In this document: positions 1-6,473 of the stretch, piece by piece
How the letters are laid out: every line of letters begins with the position of its first letter
Position numbering within the stretch: position 1 is the stretch's first letter
Source of the DNA: JAPSGM01 sp036556985
Lineage (GTDB): Bacteria; Chloroflexota; Limnocylindria; QHBO01
Reading direction: 5' to 3'
DNA length: 12,688 bases
Assembly: GCA_036556985.1 (NCBI GenBank)
Contig: DATBIK010000032.1
Location: 1-12,688 of the forward strand
Translations under genes and position numbers: made by a program
Notes under the pieces: generated by a model
What the model saw: only the letters and a program-made list of their open reading frames with translations
What the model was told of the DNA's origin: nothing
Database searches by the model: none

Positions 1-855
1 CTCGAAGGTGCCCATCAGCCCGGCCAGCGCCTCGTGGCTCTGCGTGCCCGTCTCCCACTTCCCGGGGAGTGCCTCGCCGGCGGGACGCACCCGGTAGGCG
101 ACGAGGCGCTCGAGGAGCTCGGCCCGGCCCCACAGCATGCCAAGGTGCGGCCCGAAGAACTTGTACGGCGAGCAGGCGATGATGTCGGCGCCGAGCGTTG
201 CCACATCCACCGGCACGTGCGGCGCGGCGTGGACGGCGTCCACGAAGATGATCGCGCCATGCGCGCGCGCGGCGTCGGCGACGCGCCGCACGTCGTTCAG
301 CGTCCCGACCGCGTTCGAGGCGAGCCCGACCGCCACGATCCGGGTCCGCTCCCCGATGACCGCGTCGAGCGCGCCGAGGTCGAGCGTGCAGTCGGTCGGG
401 TCGATGTCGATCCAGCGCACCGTCGCCCCGCGATCGACGGCCATCGCCAGCCATGGCGCGACGTTCGCGTCGTGGTCAAGCCGGGTCACGACGACCTCGT
501 CGCCGGACCGGATGTCCCGGCCGATGGCGCGGCTGACCGCCAGGGCCAGCGTCGTCATGTTCGGGCCGAACGCGATCTCGTCGGGTCGGTCGGCCCCGAC
601 GAAGTCGGCTGCCGCCGCATGGACGTCGTCGAGGAGCGCATCGGTCTCCTCGGAGGTGCGGAAGGCGCCGCCGTGGTTCGCGTTCGAGGCACGCAGGTAG
701 GCGGCCATGGCGTCGATGCACGCGTCGGGCACCTGCGTCCCGCCCGGGCCGTCCAGGAAAGCGATCGGCCGTCCGTCGAGCGACCGGCGCAGCGCCGGGA
801 AGTGGCCGCGCACCGCCGCCGGGTCGATCCCGGCGCGGGCGATCGGGGTTGTCAC
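1..855 (-). CDS. Class V aminotransferase, cysteine desulfurase-like (VC1184-type), partial
   Basis: PLP-dependent fold-type I enzyme of the aminotransferase V / SufS-NifS superfamily. The 285 visible residues open with the LDGPGGTQVP segment (residues 34-43), followed by the PNMTT loop at 98-102 expected to hold the PLP phosphate, and LDHDANVAPW at 127-136 in the position of the cofactor-stacking histidine. The aspartate that pairs with the pyridine nitrogen is D206 in FVDAVHA. The PLP lysine is K232 in SPYKFFGPH. This wording matches the cysteine desulfurase-like subfamily typified by Vibrio VC1184, whose true substrate is unclear; about 400 residues are usual, so the last quarter, including any catalytic cysteine loop, lies off the left edge. 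I chose the GTG at 855 because it gives the expected N-terminus and has a TACCAT hexamer seven bases upstream. It is divergent from the phosphorylase gene. A selenocysteine lyase or kynureninase-like activity remains possible. Confidence 0.88.
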   Translation of the reverse strand, partial: MTTPIARAGIDPAAVRGHFPALRRSLDGRPIAFLDGPGGTQVPDACIDAMAAYLRASNANHGGAFRTSEETDALLDDVHAAAADFVGADRPDEIAFGPNMTTLALAVSRAIGRDIRSGDEVVVTRLDHDANVAPWLAMAVDRGATVRWIDIDPTDCTLDLGALDAVIGERTRIVAVGLASNAVGTLNDVRRVADAARAHGAIIFVDAVHAAPHVPVDVATLGADIIACSPYKFFGPHLGMLWGRAELLERLVAYRVRPAGEALPGKWETGTQSHEALAGLMGTFE

Positions 856-862
856 GCCGGAG

Positions 863-868
863 ATGGTA
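863..868 (-). promoter_or_regulatory. Candidate -10 hexamer, leaderless aminotransferase gene
   Basis: On the minus strand TACCAT (a TANNNT match to the sigma-70 -10 box) ends seven bases before the GTG at 855. That puts the expected transcription start on or next to the start codon. No Shine-Dalgarno sequence lies between, and I see no convincing -35 box. Inferred from position only. Confidence 0.45.
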
Positions 869-904
869 CGCGTCGTGCACGCCCACCGGCCGGATTCCAT
901 CGAG

Positions 905-910
905 TAGCAT
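905..910 (+). promoter_or_regulatory. Candidate -10 hexamer of the glycogen phosphorylase gene
   Basis: TAGCAT lies nine bases before the ATG at 920, in the 64-base gap shared with the divergent aminotransferase gene. The intervening CGGCCCTCC is not a ribosome binding site, so the mRNA is probably leaderless or has only a few leader bases. No clear -35 box is seen. Confidence 0.45.
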
Positions 911-919
911 CGGCCCTCC

Positions 920-3094
920 ATGACGACCTCCCTCCGCGTGGCGACGCTGCCCGGTTACGACTTCGGCCTGCCCCGGGGGCTCGAGGGCCTGGGCGAGCTG
1001 GCGTACAACCTGTGGTGGAGCTGGACTCCGCGCGCCGGGTCGCTCTTTTCGCGCATCGACGGCCTGGCCTGGTCGCGCCACCGCAACCCGATCCCCGTCC
1101 TGACCGGCGTCGCGTCGTCGCGCTGGGCGGAGCTCGCCGCGGACGAGGACTTCGTGGTCGACGCCAGCCGCCTGCTCGACGAGTTCAACCGCTACATGGA
1201 GAACGGGTCGGACTCCTGGTACCGCCGCAGCGCGGAGGCCTCAGCGGAGAACGCCCTGCCCGGACCGATCGGCTACTTCTGCGCCGAGTACGGCATCCAC
1301 GAGTCGATGCAGATCTACTCCGGCGGCCTCGGCGTGCTCGCGGGCGACCACCTCAAGTCCGCGTCCGACGCCGCGCTGCCGTTCGCCGGCGTGGGGCTCC
1401 TCTACCGGCGCGGCTACTTCCGCCAGCAGATCGACGCCGACGGCCACCAGGAGCACGCCCAGCCCGACCTCGACCCCGGGCAGCTGCCGCTGCGGCGCGC
1501 ACGTGGCCCGAACGGACAGGCGCTGGAGGTGAGCGTCGAGTTTCCCGGACGCGACGTGCACGCCGCGGTCTGGGTGGCGCAGGTCGGGCGCGTGCCCCTG
1601 CTGCTGCTCGACACCGACATCGCCGCCAACGACCCGGCCGACCGGCCGATCACCCACATCCTCTACGTGCGCGGCCGCGAGATGCGCCTCTGCCAGGAGA
1701 TGATCCTCGGCATCGGCGGGGTGCGGGCGCTGCGCGAGCTGGGCATCGCCCCGGCGGTCTGGCACCTCAACGAGGGACACTCCGCCTTCCTCCTCCTCGA
1801 GCGCACCCGCGAGCTCCTTGCCGACGAGCCCGGCATGGCACCCGGCGAGGCGCTGCGGCGGGTTGGCCGCGACTCGGTGTTCACGATCCACACGCCGGTC
1901 CCCGCCGGCAACGAGGTCTTCGACCGCGCGCTCGCCACGAAGAACCTCTCGCCGATGCTGGACGGCATGGGGCTGCCCGCCGGCGAGCTCATGGAGCTCG
2001 GCCGCGGCCGGACGGACGACCCGAACGCCGGCTTCGACATGACCGCCTTCGTCCTGCGCCACGCCGCGGACGCGAACGCGGTGAGCCAGCTCCACGGCGT
2101 CACCGCCACGGACACCTGGCAGGCGGTTGCCGGTCACCCGGTCCAGGCCATCACCAACGGGGTTCACGTCTCGACGTGGCTGGGCCGCCCCATCCGCCGC
2201 CTCTACGAGCGCGCGCTGGGGACATCACTCGGGACCGATCTCTCCGATCCGGAGCTCGTGAGCCGCCTCGCCGAGGTCGACGACGCTGACCTGTGGGCCT
2301 CGCACCTCCAGCAGAAGCGCGAGTTCATGGACTTCACCGAGCGGCGGCTGGCGCGCCAGTTCGCCCGCCATGGCGAGTCGCCGGACGAGCTGCGCCGGGT
2401 GGACAACGCCCTGAACCCGGCGGCCCTGACCATCGGCTTCGCGCGGCGCTTCGCGACGTACAAGCGCGCCGACCTCCTCTTCCGCGACGAGGAGCGCCTG
2501 GCCGCGCTCCTGTCGAACGAGGAGCGACCGGTGCAGGTGGTCCTCGCCGGCAAGGCCCATCCCGCCGACCGCCCGGGGCAGCGCGTCATCCAGCGCATCT
2601 TCGAGCTCAGCCGCTCGGATCGCCTTCGGGGTCGGGTCTTCATCATGGAGGACTACGACATCCGGATCGCCCGCTTCCTGGTCGGCGGCGTGGACATCTG
2701 GCTGAACAACCCGCGCCGCCCGATGGAGGCATCGGGGACCTCCGGCATGAAGGCCGCGCTGAACGGCATCCCCTCGGTCAGCATCCTGGATGGCTGGTGG
2801 GACGAGGGCTTCAACGGGCGCAACGGCTGGGCCATCGGCGACCGGACGCCGGACGGCGACGACGGGACGCAGGACGCGGAGGATGCCGACGCGCTGTATC
2901 GGCTCCTCGAAGAGGAGATCGTGCCGCGCTACTTCGCGCTCGACGCCGATGGCGTGCCGCGCGCCTGGGTGGCGACGATGCGCGAGGCGGTCGCCAGCTC
3001 GCTGTGGCAGTTCAGCACCGCCCGCATGCTGCGCGAGTACGTCACCCGGCTGTACCTTCCGACGGTTCGCGCCGGCGAGCCAGCGCCCGCCTGA
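920..3094 (+). CDS. glgP: Glycogen / alpha-glucan phosphorylase
   Basis: Releases glucose 1-phosphate from alpha-1,4-glucan ends using phosphate and PLP, in cytoplasmic glycogen breakdown. The 724-residue protein starts with a DUF3417-like segment (LGELAYNLWWSW, about 24-35). The catalytic core includes IGYFCAEYGIHES (117-129), YSGGLGVLAGDHLKSASD (133-150), the WHLNEGHSAF histidine region (281-290) and RRFATYKRADL (509-519). The PLP lysine is K611 in EASGTSGMKAALNG, followed by LDGWWDEGFNG. This is the TIGR02094-type alpha-glucan phosphorylase, not the classical 800-residue GlgP/MalP type. Actinobacterial relatives are usually about 850 residues and archaeal ones shorter, so this one is intermediate; I see no frameshift and the motifs are complete. 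The ATG at 920 puts the conserved N-terminus in place and follows a close -10-like hexamer. The next gene starts 36 bases downstream but has its own promoter-like site. No other glycogen gene is in the window. Confidence 0.93.
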   Translation: MTTSLRVATLPGYDFGLPRGLEGLGELAYNLWWSWTPRAGSLFSRIDGLAWSRHRNPIPVLTGVASSRWAELAADEDFVVDASRLLDEFNRYMENGSDSWYRRSAEASAENALPGPIGYFCAEYGIHESMQIYSGGLGVLAGDHLKSASDAALPFAGVGLLYRRGYFRQQIDADGHQEHAQPDLDPGQLPLRRARGPNGQALEVSVEFPGRDVHAAVWVAQVGRVPLLLLDTDIAANDPADRPITHILYVRGREMRLCQEMILGIGGVRALRELGIAPAVWHLNEGHSAFLLLERTRELLADEPGMAPGEALRRVGRDSVFTIHTPVPAGNEVFDRALATKNLSPMLDGMGLPAGELMELGRGRTDDPNAGFDMTAFVLRHAADANAVSQLHGVTATDTWQAVAGHPVQAITNGVHVSTWLGRPIRRLYERALGTSLGTDLSDPELVSRLAEVDDADLWASHLQQKREFMDFTERRLARQFARHGESPDELRRVDNALNPAALTIGFARRFATYKRADLLFRDEERLAALLSNEERPVQVVLAGKAHPADRPGQRVIQRIFELSRSDRLRGRVFIMEDYDIRIARFLVGGVDIWLNNPRRPMEASGTSGMKAALNGIPSVSILDGWWDEGFNGRNGWAIGDRTPDGDDGTQDAEDADALYRLLEEEIVPRYFALDADGVPRAWVATMREAVASSLWQFSTARMLREYVTRLYLPTVRAGEPAPA

Positions 3095-3118
3095 GCAGGA
3101 CCCTCTTTACGGGCGCCG

Positions 3119-3124
3119 TACGAT
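3119..3124 (+). promoter_or_regulatory. Candidate -10 hexamer, leaderless DinB/TPR-like gene
   Basis: TACGAT ends exactly six bases before the ATG at 3131, the spacing expected if transcription starts on the A of the ATG. The six bases between (GCGCCC) are not a ribosome binding site. This suggests the gene has its own promoter despite sitting only 36 bases after the phosphorylase gene. Confidence 0.5.
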
Positions 3125-3130
3125 GCGCCC

Positions 3131-3823
3131 ATGGATGCATCGCCGAGCCCTCTGCAGCGGGATCTCGTCGCGCTCCTCGAAGCGGTGCGCCGCGCGGAGC
3201 ACGACCTCTTCAGCGCCCTCGAAGAGACGAGCGGGGAAGAGCCGGTCATCGAGGGCCTCCGCGCCCGCGACGTCCGGGCGCACCTGGCCGCGTGGCGGTC
3301 GATCGAGGCGCGGCGCCTGCTCGGCACCCCAGCCGACGATGATCCGCTTCCGGGTGACGAGCTCGACGAATCGAATGCCCGCATCCAGGCCGAGCGCGCG
3401 GACTGGTCGGCGGAGCGGGCCGCGGCGGAGGCGGACGCGAGCATCGACGCGCTGATCGAGGCCATTGGCGCGTCCGCCAATGACGCGCTGTGCGAGTGCG
3501 ACGAGCTGGCGGCGGGGATCGGGGCAAACGGCGCCAACCACGCCATCGGCCACCTCAGCGACATCGCGCGCCTCGCCGGGGCCGAGGCCCGCTACGAGCA
3601 GCTTGCGGCCGAGGTGGAGGACATCCTGCGCGGCAGCCATCTCATGCCGCGCGACTCGGGCGTGATGCTCTACAACCTCGCCTGCCACAGCGGGCTCACC
3701 GGACGAACCGACGACGCCGTGCGCCTGCTCGGCACGGCGTTCAAGCGGCGCCCCGACCTGCGCGCCATCGCGATGGACGACCCGGATCTCGTTTCGGTCC
3801 GGGAGCGGCTCGCGCCGGCCTGA
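3131..3823 (+). CDS. DinB-like and TPR-like fusion protein, function unknown
   Basis: A 230-residue cytoplasmic, acidic and largely helical protein with no signal peptide or membrane segment. Residues 1-150 look like a four-helix DinB / mycothiol-dependent-enzyme fold: a first helix LQRDLVALLEAVRRAEHDL, then RDVRAHLAAWRSIEARRL with H51, and near residue 137 NHAIGHLSD, an HxxxH pair (H137, H141) in the place of the family's metal-binding histidines. Residues about 178-226 (YNLACHSGLTGRTDDAVRLL, then RRPDLRAIAMDDPDLVSVR) resemble the TPR end-of-group module. The fold calls are mine from sequence pattern, and the joining of the two parts is unusual. DinB-type proteins include thiol-dependent transferases and isomerases, but no substrate can be named. 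The gene follows the phosphorylase on the same strand and is convergent with the peptidase gene seven bases away. Confidence 0.75.
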   Translation: MDASPSPLQRDLVALLEAVRRAEHDLFSALEETSGEEPVIEGLRARDVRAHLAAWRSIEARRLLGTPADDDPLPGDELDESNARIQAERADWSAERAAAEADASIDALIEAIGASANDALCECDELAAGIGANGANHAIGHLSDIARLAGAEARYEQLAAEVEDILRGSHLMPRDSGVMLYNLACHSGLTGRTDDAVRLLGTAFKRRPDLRAIAMDDPDLVSVRERLAPA

Positions 3824-3830
3824 TTCCCGA

Positions 3831-5201
3831 CTACGGGAGGTAGTTGCGCGGGTTCTCCCAGACGCCGTGATCGTTCACGGCGAAGTGGAGGTGGCAGCCG
3901 GTCGAGAAGCCGGTGGTCCCCTCGTAGCCGATGACCTGGCCGGTGTTCACGATCTGGCCCGGCGAGACGATGACCCGCGCCTGGAGGTGCCAGTACCAGG
4001 TCTGGATGCCACCGCCGTGGTCGAGGACGACGCCGAAGCCCAGGTCGTAGGGATACAGCGGCTGCCCGGAGGCGACGACCACCCCCGCCTTCGAGGCCAT
4101 GATCGGCGCGCCGCACCCGGAAGCCATGTCGATGCCACCGTGGAAGTGCGGGTAGTAGGTTCCGTTGTACGTGTAGGGCGGCTCGAGCGCGAAGCTCGTG
4201 GGCCCCCATTCCTGCGTGATGCGCGGATAGGCCTCCGGCCAGCGGAACCCGGATGGCGAGATGTTCTGCTGCCGACGGCGAGCCTCCTCCTCGGCGCGGC
4301 GCCTTGCCTCCTCGATCGCCGCCTGCTCGGCGACGAGCCGGGTGACGAGCTGTGATGCGGCGGCGAAGGCCTGCTTGTTGGCCGCGATCTGGCGCTCGAC
4401 GTCGCCCTTGGCCTCGAGCGCGGCGTTCAGCGCCTGCTCCTGCTCGGCGCGCTTCCGCTCGGCGGCCGCCTTCAGCTCCGCGGTGCGCTCCTCGAGCCGC
4501 TCGAGCTCGGCCTCCCGCTCGGCGAGGATGGCCTCCTCCTCGGACGCGAGGATGCGCGCCTCGCGGAGCGCGTGCCTTCCGTCGCGCAGGGTCGCCTGCT
4601 TGACGTCCAGCTCCTCGCGGATGACACGGATCTCGTCGGCCAGCGCGCGATCCTGCTCGGACAGGGTGAGCAGGTAGCCGACCTGGCTCGTCGCGGCGTC
4701 CAGCGACTCCGACCCCAGGATGACCTCGAGCAGCGACGTTTGGCTGTGCTCGTACGCGGAGCGGAGGTGATCCTCGAGCAGCGCCTCGCGCGCGGCGAGG
4801 GCGTCGCTCTGTTCGGCGATGTCGATGGCCACGGCGGCGAGCTCGGCGTCGAGCGCATCGATCTCCGACCGCAGCTGCGTCAGGTGCGCCCGGATGTCGC
4901 GGACCTGGTCCCGGACGCGACCGAGCAGCTTCACGACGTGGTCGTACTCGGCGGTGATCTCCTTCAGCGCGGCCTCCGCCTCGTCGAGCTGGTCGCCGAG
5001 CGAGGCGGCGCGCACCTTCAGGCTGGCGAGCCGCGCGCGCTGGTCCGCCAGCTGGCGCTCGATCGCCGCCTTCTTGGCTCGTGCCTCTGCGATGGGGTCC
5101 GCGGCCAGGGCCAGGTCGCGGGGGGAGCTTCCGACAAAGCTGCCTGCCAGGATCACCAGGGCGAACAGGGTGACCGTCAGGCGTGCTCGTCGAGGTCTCA
5201 T
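3831..5201 (-). CDS. Secreted coiled-coil M23 (LytM) peptidase, EnvC-like murein hydrolase
   Basis: A cell-wall protein of 456 residues that cuts peptidoglycan cross-links or activates amidases that do. Residues 1-34 form a signal peptide: basic MRPRRAR, a hydrophobic stretch about 8-24, and likely cleavage near ALAADP. Residues about 36-312 are long coiled coil rich in Glu, Arg, Ala and Leu, broken near 155-180 (SLLEVILGSESLDAATSQV, a segment shared with EnvC/CwlO-type proteins). The LytM domain covers about 320-456. The zinc ligands are visible: H354 and D358 in HGGIDMA, and H439 in GCHLHF; H405 (YWHLQ) and H437 complete the active site, so it should be an active enzyme rather than a degenerate EnvC. 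The ATG at 5201 gives a complete signal peptide; a promoter-like TAGCAT lies about 60 bases upstream, so unlike several neighbours this gene has a leader. It ends seven bases from the convergent gene. Confidence 0.93.
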   Translation of the reverse strand: MRPRRARLTVTLFALVILAGSFVGSSPRDLALAADPIAEARAKKAAIERQLADQRARLASLKVRAASLGDQLDEAEAALKEITAEYDHVVKLLGRVRDQVRDIRAHLTQLRSEIDALDAELAAVAIDIAEQSDALAAREALLEDHLRSAYEHSQTSLLEVILGSESLDAATSQVGYLLTLSEQDRALADEIRVIREELDVKQATLRDGRHALREARILASEEEAILAEREAELERLEERTAELKAAAERKRAEQEQALNAALEAKGDVERQIAANKQAFAAASQLVTRLVAEQAAIEEARRRAEEEARRRQQNISPSGFRWPEAYPRITQEWGPTSFALEPPYTYNGTYYPHFHGGIDMASGCGAPIMASKAGVVVASGQPLYPYDLGFGVVLDHGGGIQTWYWHLQARVIVSPGQIVNTGQVIGYEGTTGFSTGCHLHFAVNDHGVWENPRNYLP

Positions 5202-5261
5202 GGACCGATGTCGCCGTTCTTTTTCACGGGTGTGCCCAATCCCGTTACGTGCTCGAACCGC

Positions 5262-5267
5262 ATGCTA
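5262..5267 (-). promoter_or_regulatory. Candidate promoter of the M23 peptidase gene (-10 box)
   Basis: In the 152-base gap between the YihY stop and the peptidase start, the minus strand carries TAGCAT as -10. A TTGTGC hexamer (partial match to TTGACA) lies 16 bases upstream as a possible -35. The predicted leader is about 54 bases. I see no clear Shine-Dalgarno sequence before the ATG at 5201, although a purine run (GAAAAAGAA) lies about 20 bases upstream. The rest of the gap shows nothing distinct. Confidence 0.4.
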
Positions 5268-5353
5268 CACGGCCGTCCCGGCAGCACAACGGGCGAGAAT
5301 GTACTACACCGTCCTACCCCGATGCACCCTTCGGCCGCGCTGCGGGGCGGACC

Positions 5354-6409
5354 TCAGCCGCGTCGCCGCGAGCTCAGCCAGCGCACGGCCGCTGCCGCGA
5401 CTGCGCCGCCCACCGCCATCGCCCAGCCCGGCATCTTTGCCGCCTCCGAGCGGCGCCGCCCCTCCTCGGTCGCGGCCGGACCCGGCTCGGGCGGAGGTGG
5501 CGGCGCAAACGCATCGGCGAAGGCTGGCTTCGGCGTCTCGGCCATGTCGTCGAGCACCGACGCGCGGGCGACCTCGGCGCCGAGCAGCACGATGACGCTC
5601 GCGAAGTAGAGGAAGACGAGCAGCGAGATCGCCGCCGAGATGGGGCCGAAGGCGCTGTCGTAGTTCGCCACGTTGGTCGTGTACCAGGTGAACCCGAAGC
5701 GCAGCACCGTCCACAGGATGGTGGCGACCACGGCGCCGGGCCACACCTCCGCCAGGGAGACCGGCCGGTTCGGGACGAGGCGGTAGATCGCCAGGAACGC
5801 CACGAAGATGAGGAGGATCGGCGTCAGGAGGCCGATCGCCCCGAGTGCCAGGCCGCCGCCGGGCACCGCGTCGAGCACGTCGCCGGCCGCACGCTGGACG
5901 ATCCCGGTGACGATGCCGATCACGATCGAGGCCACGCCCAGCAGCCCGGTGACGCCCATGACCGCCAGGCCGATGAGCTTGTCCTGGACGAAGCCGCGCC
6001 GCTCGGCGGAGACGAAGGCGCTGCTGATGCCGCGGTTCAGGGCCGAGAAGACGCCGAGCGCGCCCCACAGCAGGAAGGCGCCGCTGATGAGGCCGATGCC
6101 GCCGCGCGACTCGATGACGCCGTCGATGATGGCGGCGATGGTGTCCGGGTCCATCGGCGTACCGGCCTCGACCTGCTCGATGACGAAGGACCGCGCCTCC
6201 CCCTCCCCCAGGAAGAAGCTCATCACCACCACGCCCAGGACGAGCAGCTGGAAGACGGAGAGGATCGAGAAGTAGGCCATGGAGCCGGCGTTCTGGAGCG
6301 ACTCGTGCCCCAGGAATCCGGCCACTGCGCGGCGACCGATGCGCGTCCATCGGTGGCGAATCAGCCAGGCATCGGCATCGTGGACGATGCGCTTCGCTCG
6401 GTCGACCAT
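5354..6409 (-). CDS. YihY/virulence factor BrkB family membrane protein
   Basis: An inner-membrane protein of 351 residues in the YihY/BrkB family, formerly and wrongly called ribonuclease BN; its transport or envelope role is unsettled. Family hallmarks are AYFSILSVFQLLVLG (45-59), WGALGVFSALNRG (115-127), YRLVPNRPVSLAEVWPGA (209-226) and YDSAFGPISAAISLLVFLYFASVIVLLGAE (250-279). Membrane segments are expected near 46-67, 104-124, 146-170, 187-210, 224-240 and 257-280, the usual six. The tail is odd: residues 288-325 are a Pro/Ala/Glu-rich linker with PPPPPEPGP, followed by a hydrophobic stretch at 328-345 (WAMAVGGAVAAAAVRWL) and a basic RRRG end, which could be a seventh segment. The ATG at 6409 has GGAGG ten bases upstream. 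The peptidase gene follows on the same strand after 152 bases; the primase-polymerase gene diverges from the other side. Confidence 0.9.
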   Translation of the reverse strand: MVDRAKRIVHDADAWLIRHRWTRIGRRAVAGFLGHESLQNAGSMAYFSILSVFQLLVLGVVVMSFFLGEGEARSFVIEQVEAGTPMDPDTIAAIIDGVIESRGGIGLISGAFLLWGALGVFSALNRGISSAFVSAERRGFVQDKLIGLAVMGVTGLLGVASIVIGIVTGIVQRAAGDVLDAVPGGGLALGAIGLLTPILLIFVAFLAIYRLVPNRPVSLAEVWPGAVVATILWTVLRFGFTWYTTNVANYDSAFGPISAAISLLVFLYFASVIVLLGAEVARASVLDDMAETPKPAFADAFAPPPPPEPGPAATEEGRRRSEAAKMPGWAMAVGGAVAAAAVRWLSSRRRG

Positions 6410-6457
6410 GGGCTGAGGTCCTCCGCAATCGGCGTGCCGCGCCCCGCTTGCGATCAG

Positions 6458-6463
6458 AGGCTA
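6458..6463 (-). promoter_or_regulatory. Weak candidate -10 box of the YihY gene
   Basis: TAGCCT on the minus strand lies 48 bases before the YihY start and overlaps, on the other strand, the candidate -10 box of the divergent polymerase gene. The GGAGG at about 6420-6424, ten bases from the ATG, supports a normal leader. I see no -35 box, so this is a weak call. Confidence 0.25.
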
Positions 6464-6467
6464 CCCT
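6462..6467 (+). promoter_or_regulatory. Candidate -10 hexamer, leaderless primase-polymerase gene
   Basis: TACCCT ends exactly six bases before the GTG at 6474, so transcription would start on the start codon. The bases between (GCCCGC) cannot act as a ribosome binding site. It shares bases with a possible opposite-strand -10 box for YihY. Confidence 0.42.
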
Positions 6468-6473
6468 GCCCGC

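Noticed and set aside
34..2289. A 751-codon open frame on the plus strand
   Set aside because: It runs antisense to the aminotransferase and out of frame through the phosphorylase; its product is Arg/Pro/Gly-rich and matches no family.
3824..3850. Intrinsic terminator in the seven-base convergent gap
   Set aside because: Only a four-pair CCCG/CGGG stem without a T-run is present, too weak to call.
5202..5353. CCCGTT (about 5241) and AACGGG (about 5288) as an operator in the peptidase leader
   Set aside because: A six-base inverted repeat with a 40-base spacer in GC-rich sequence is expected by chance.
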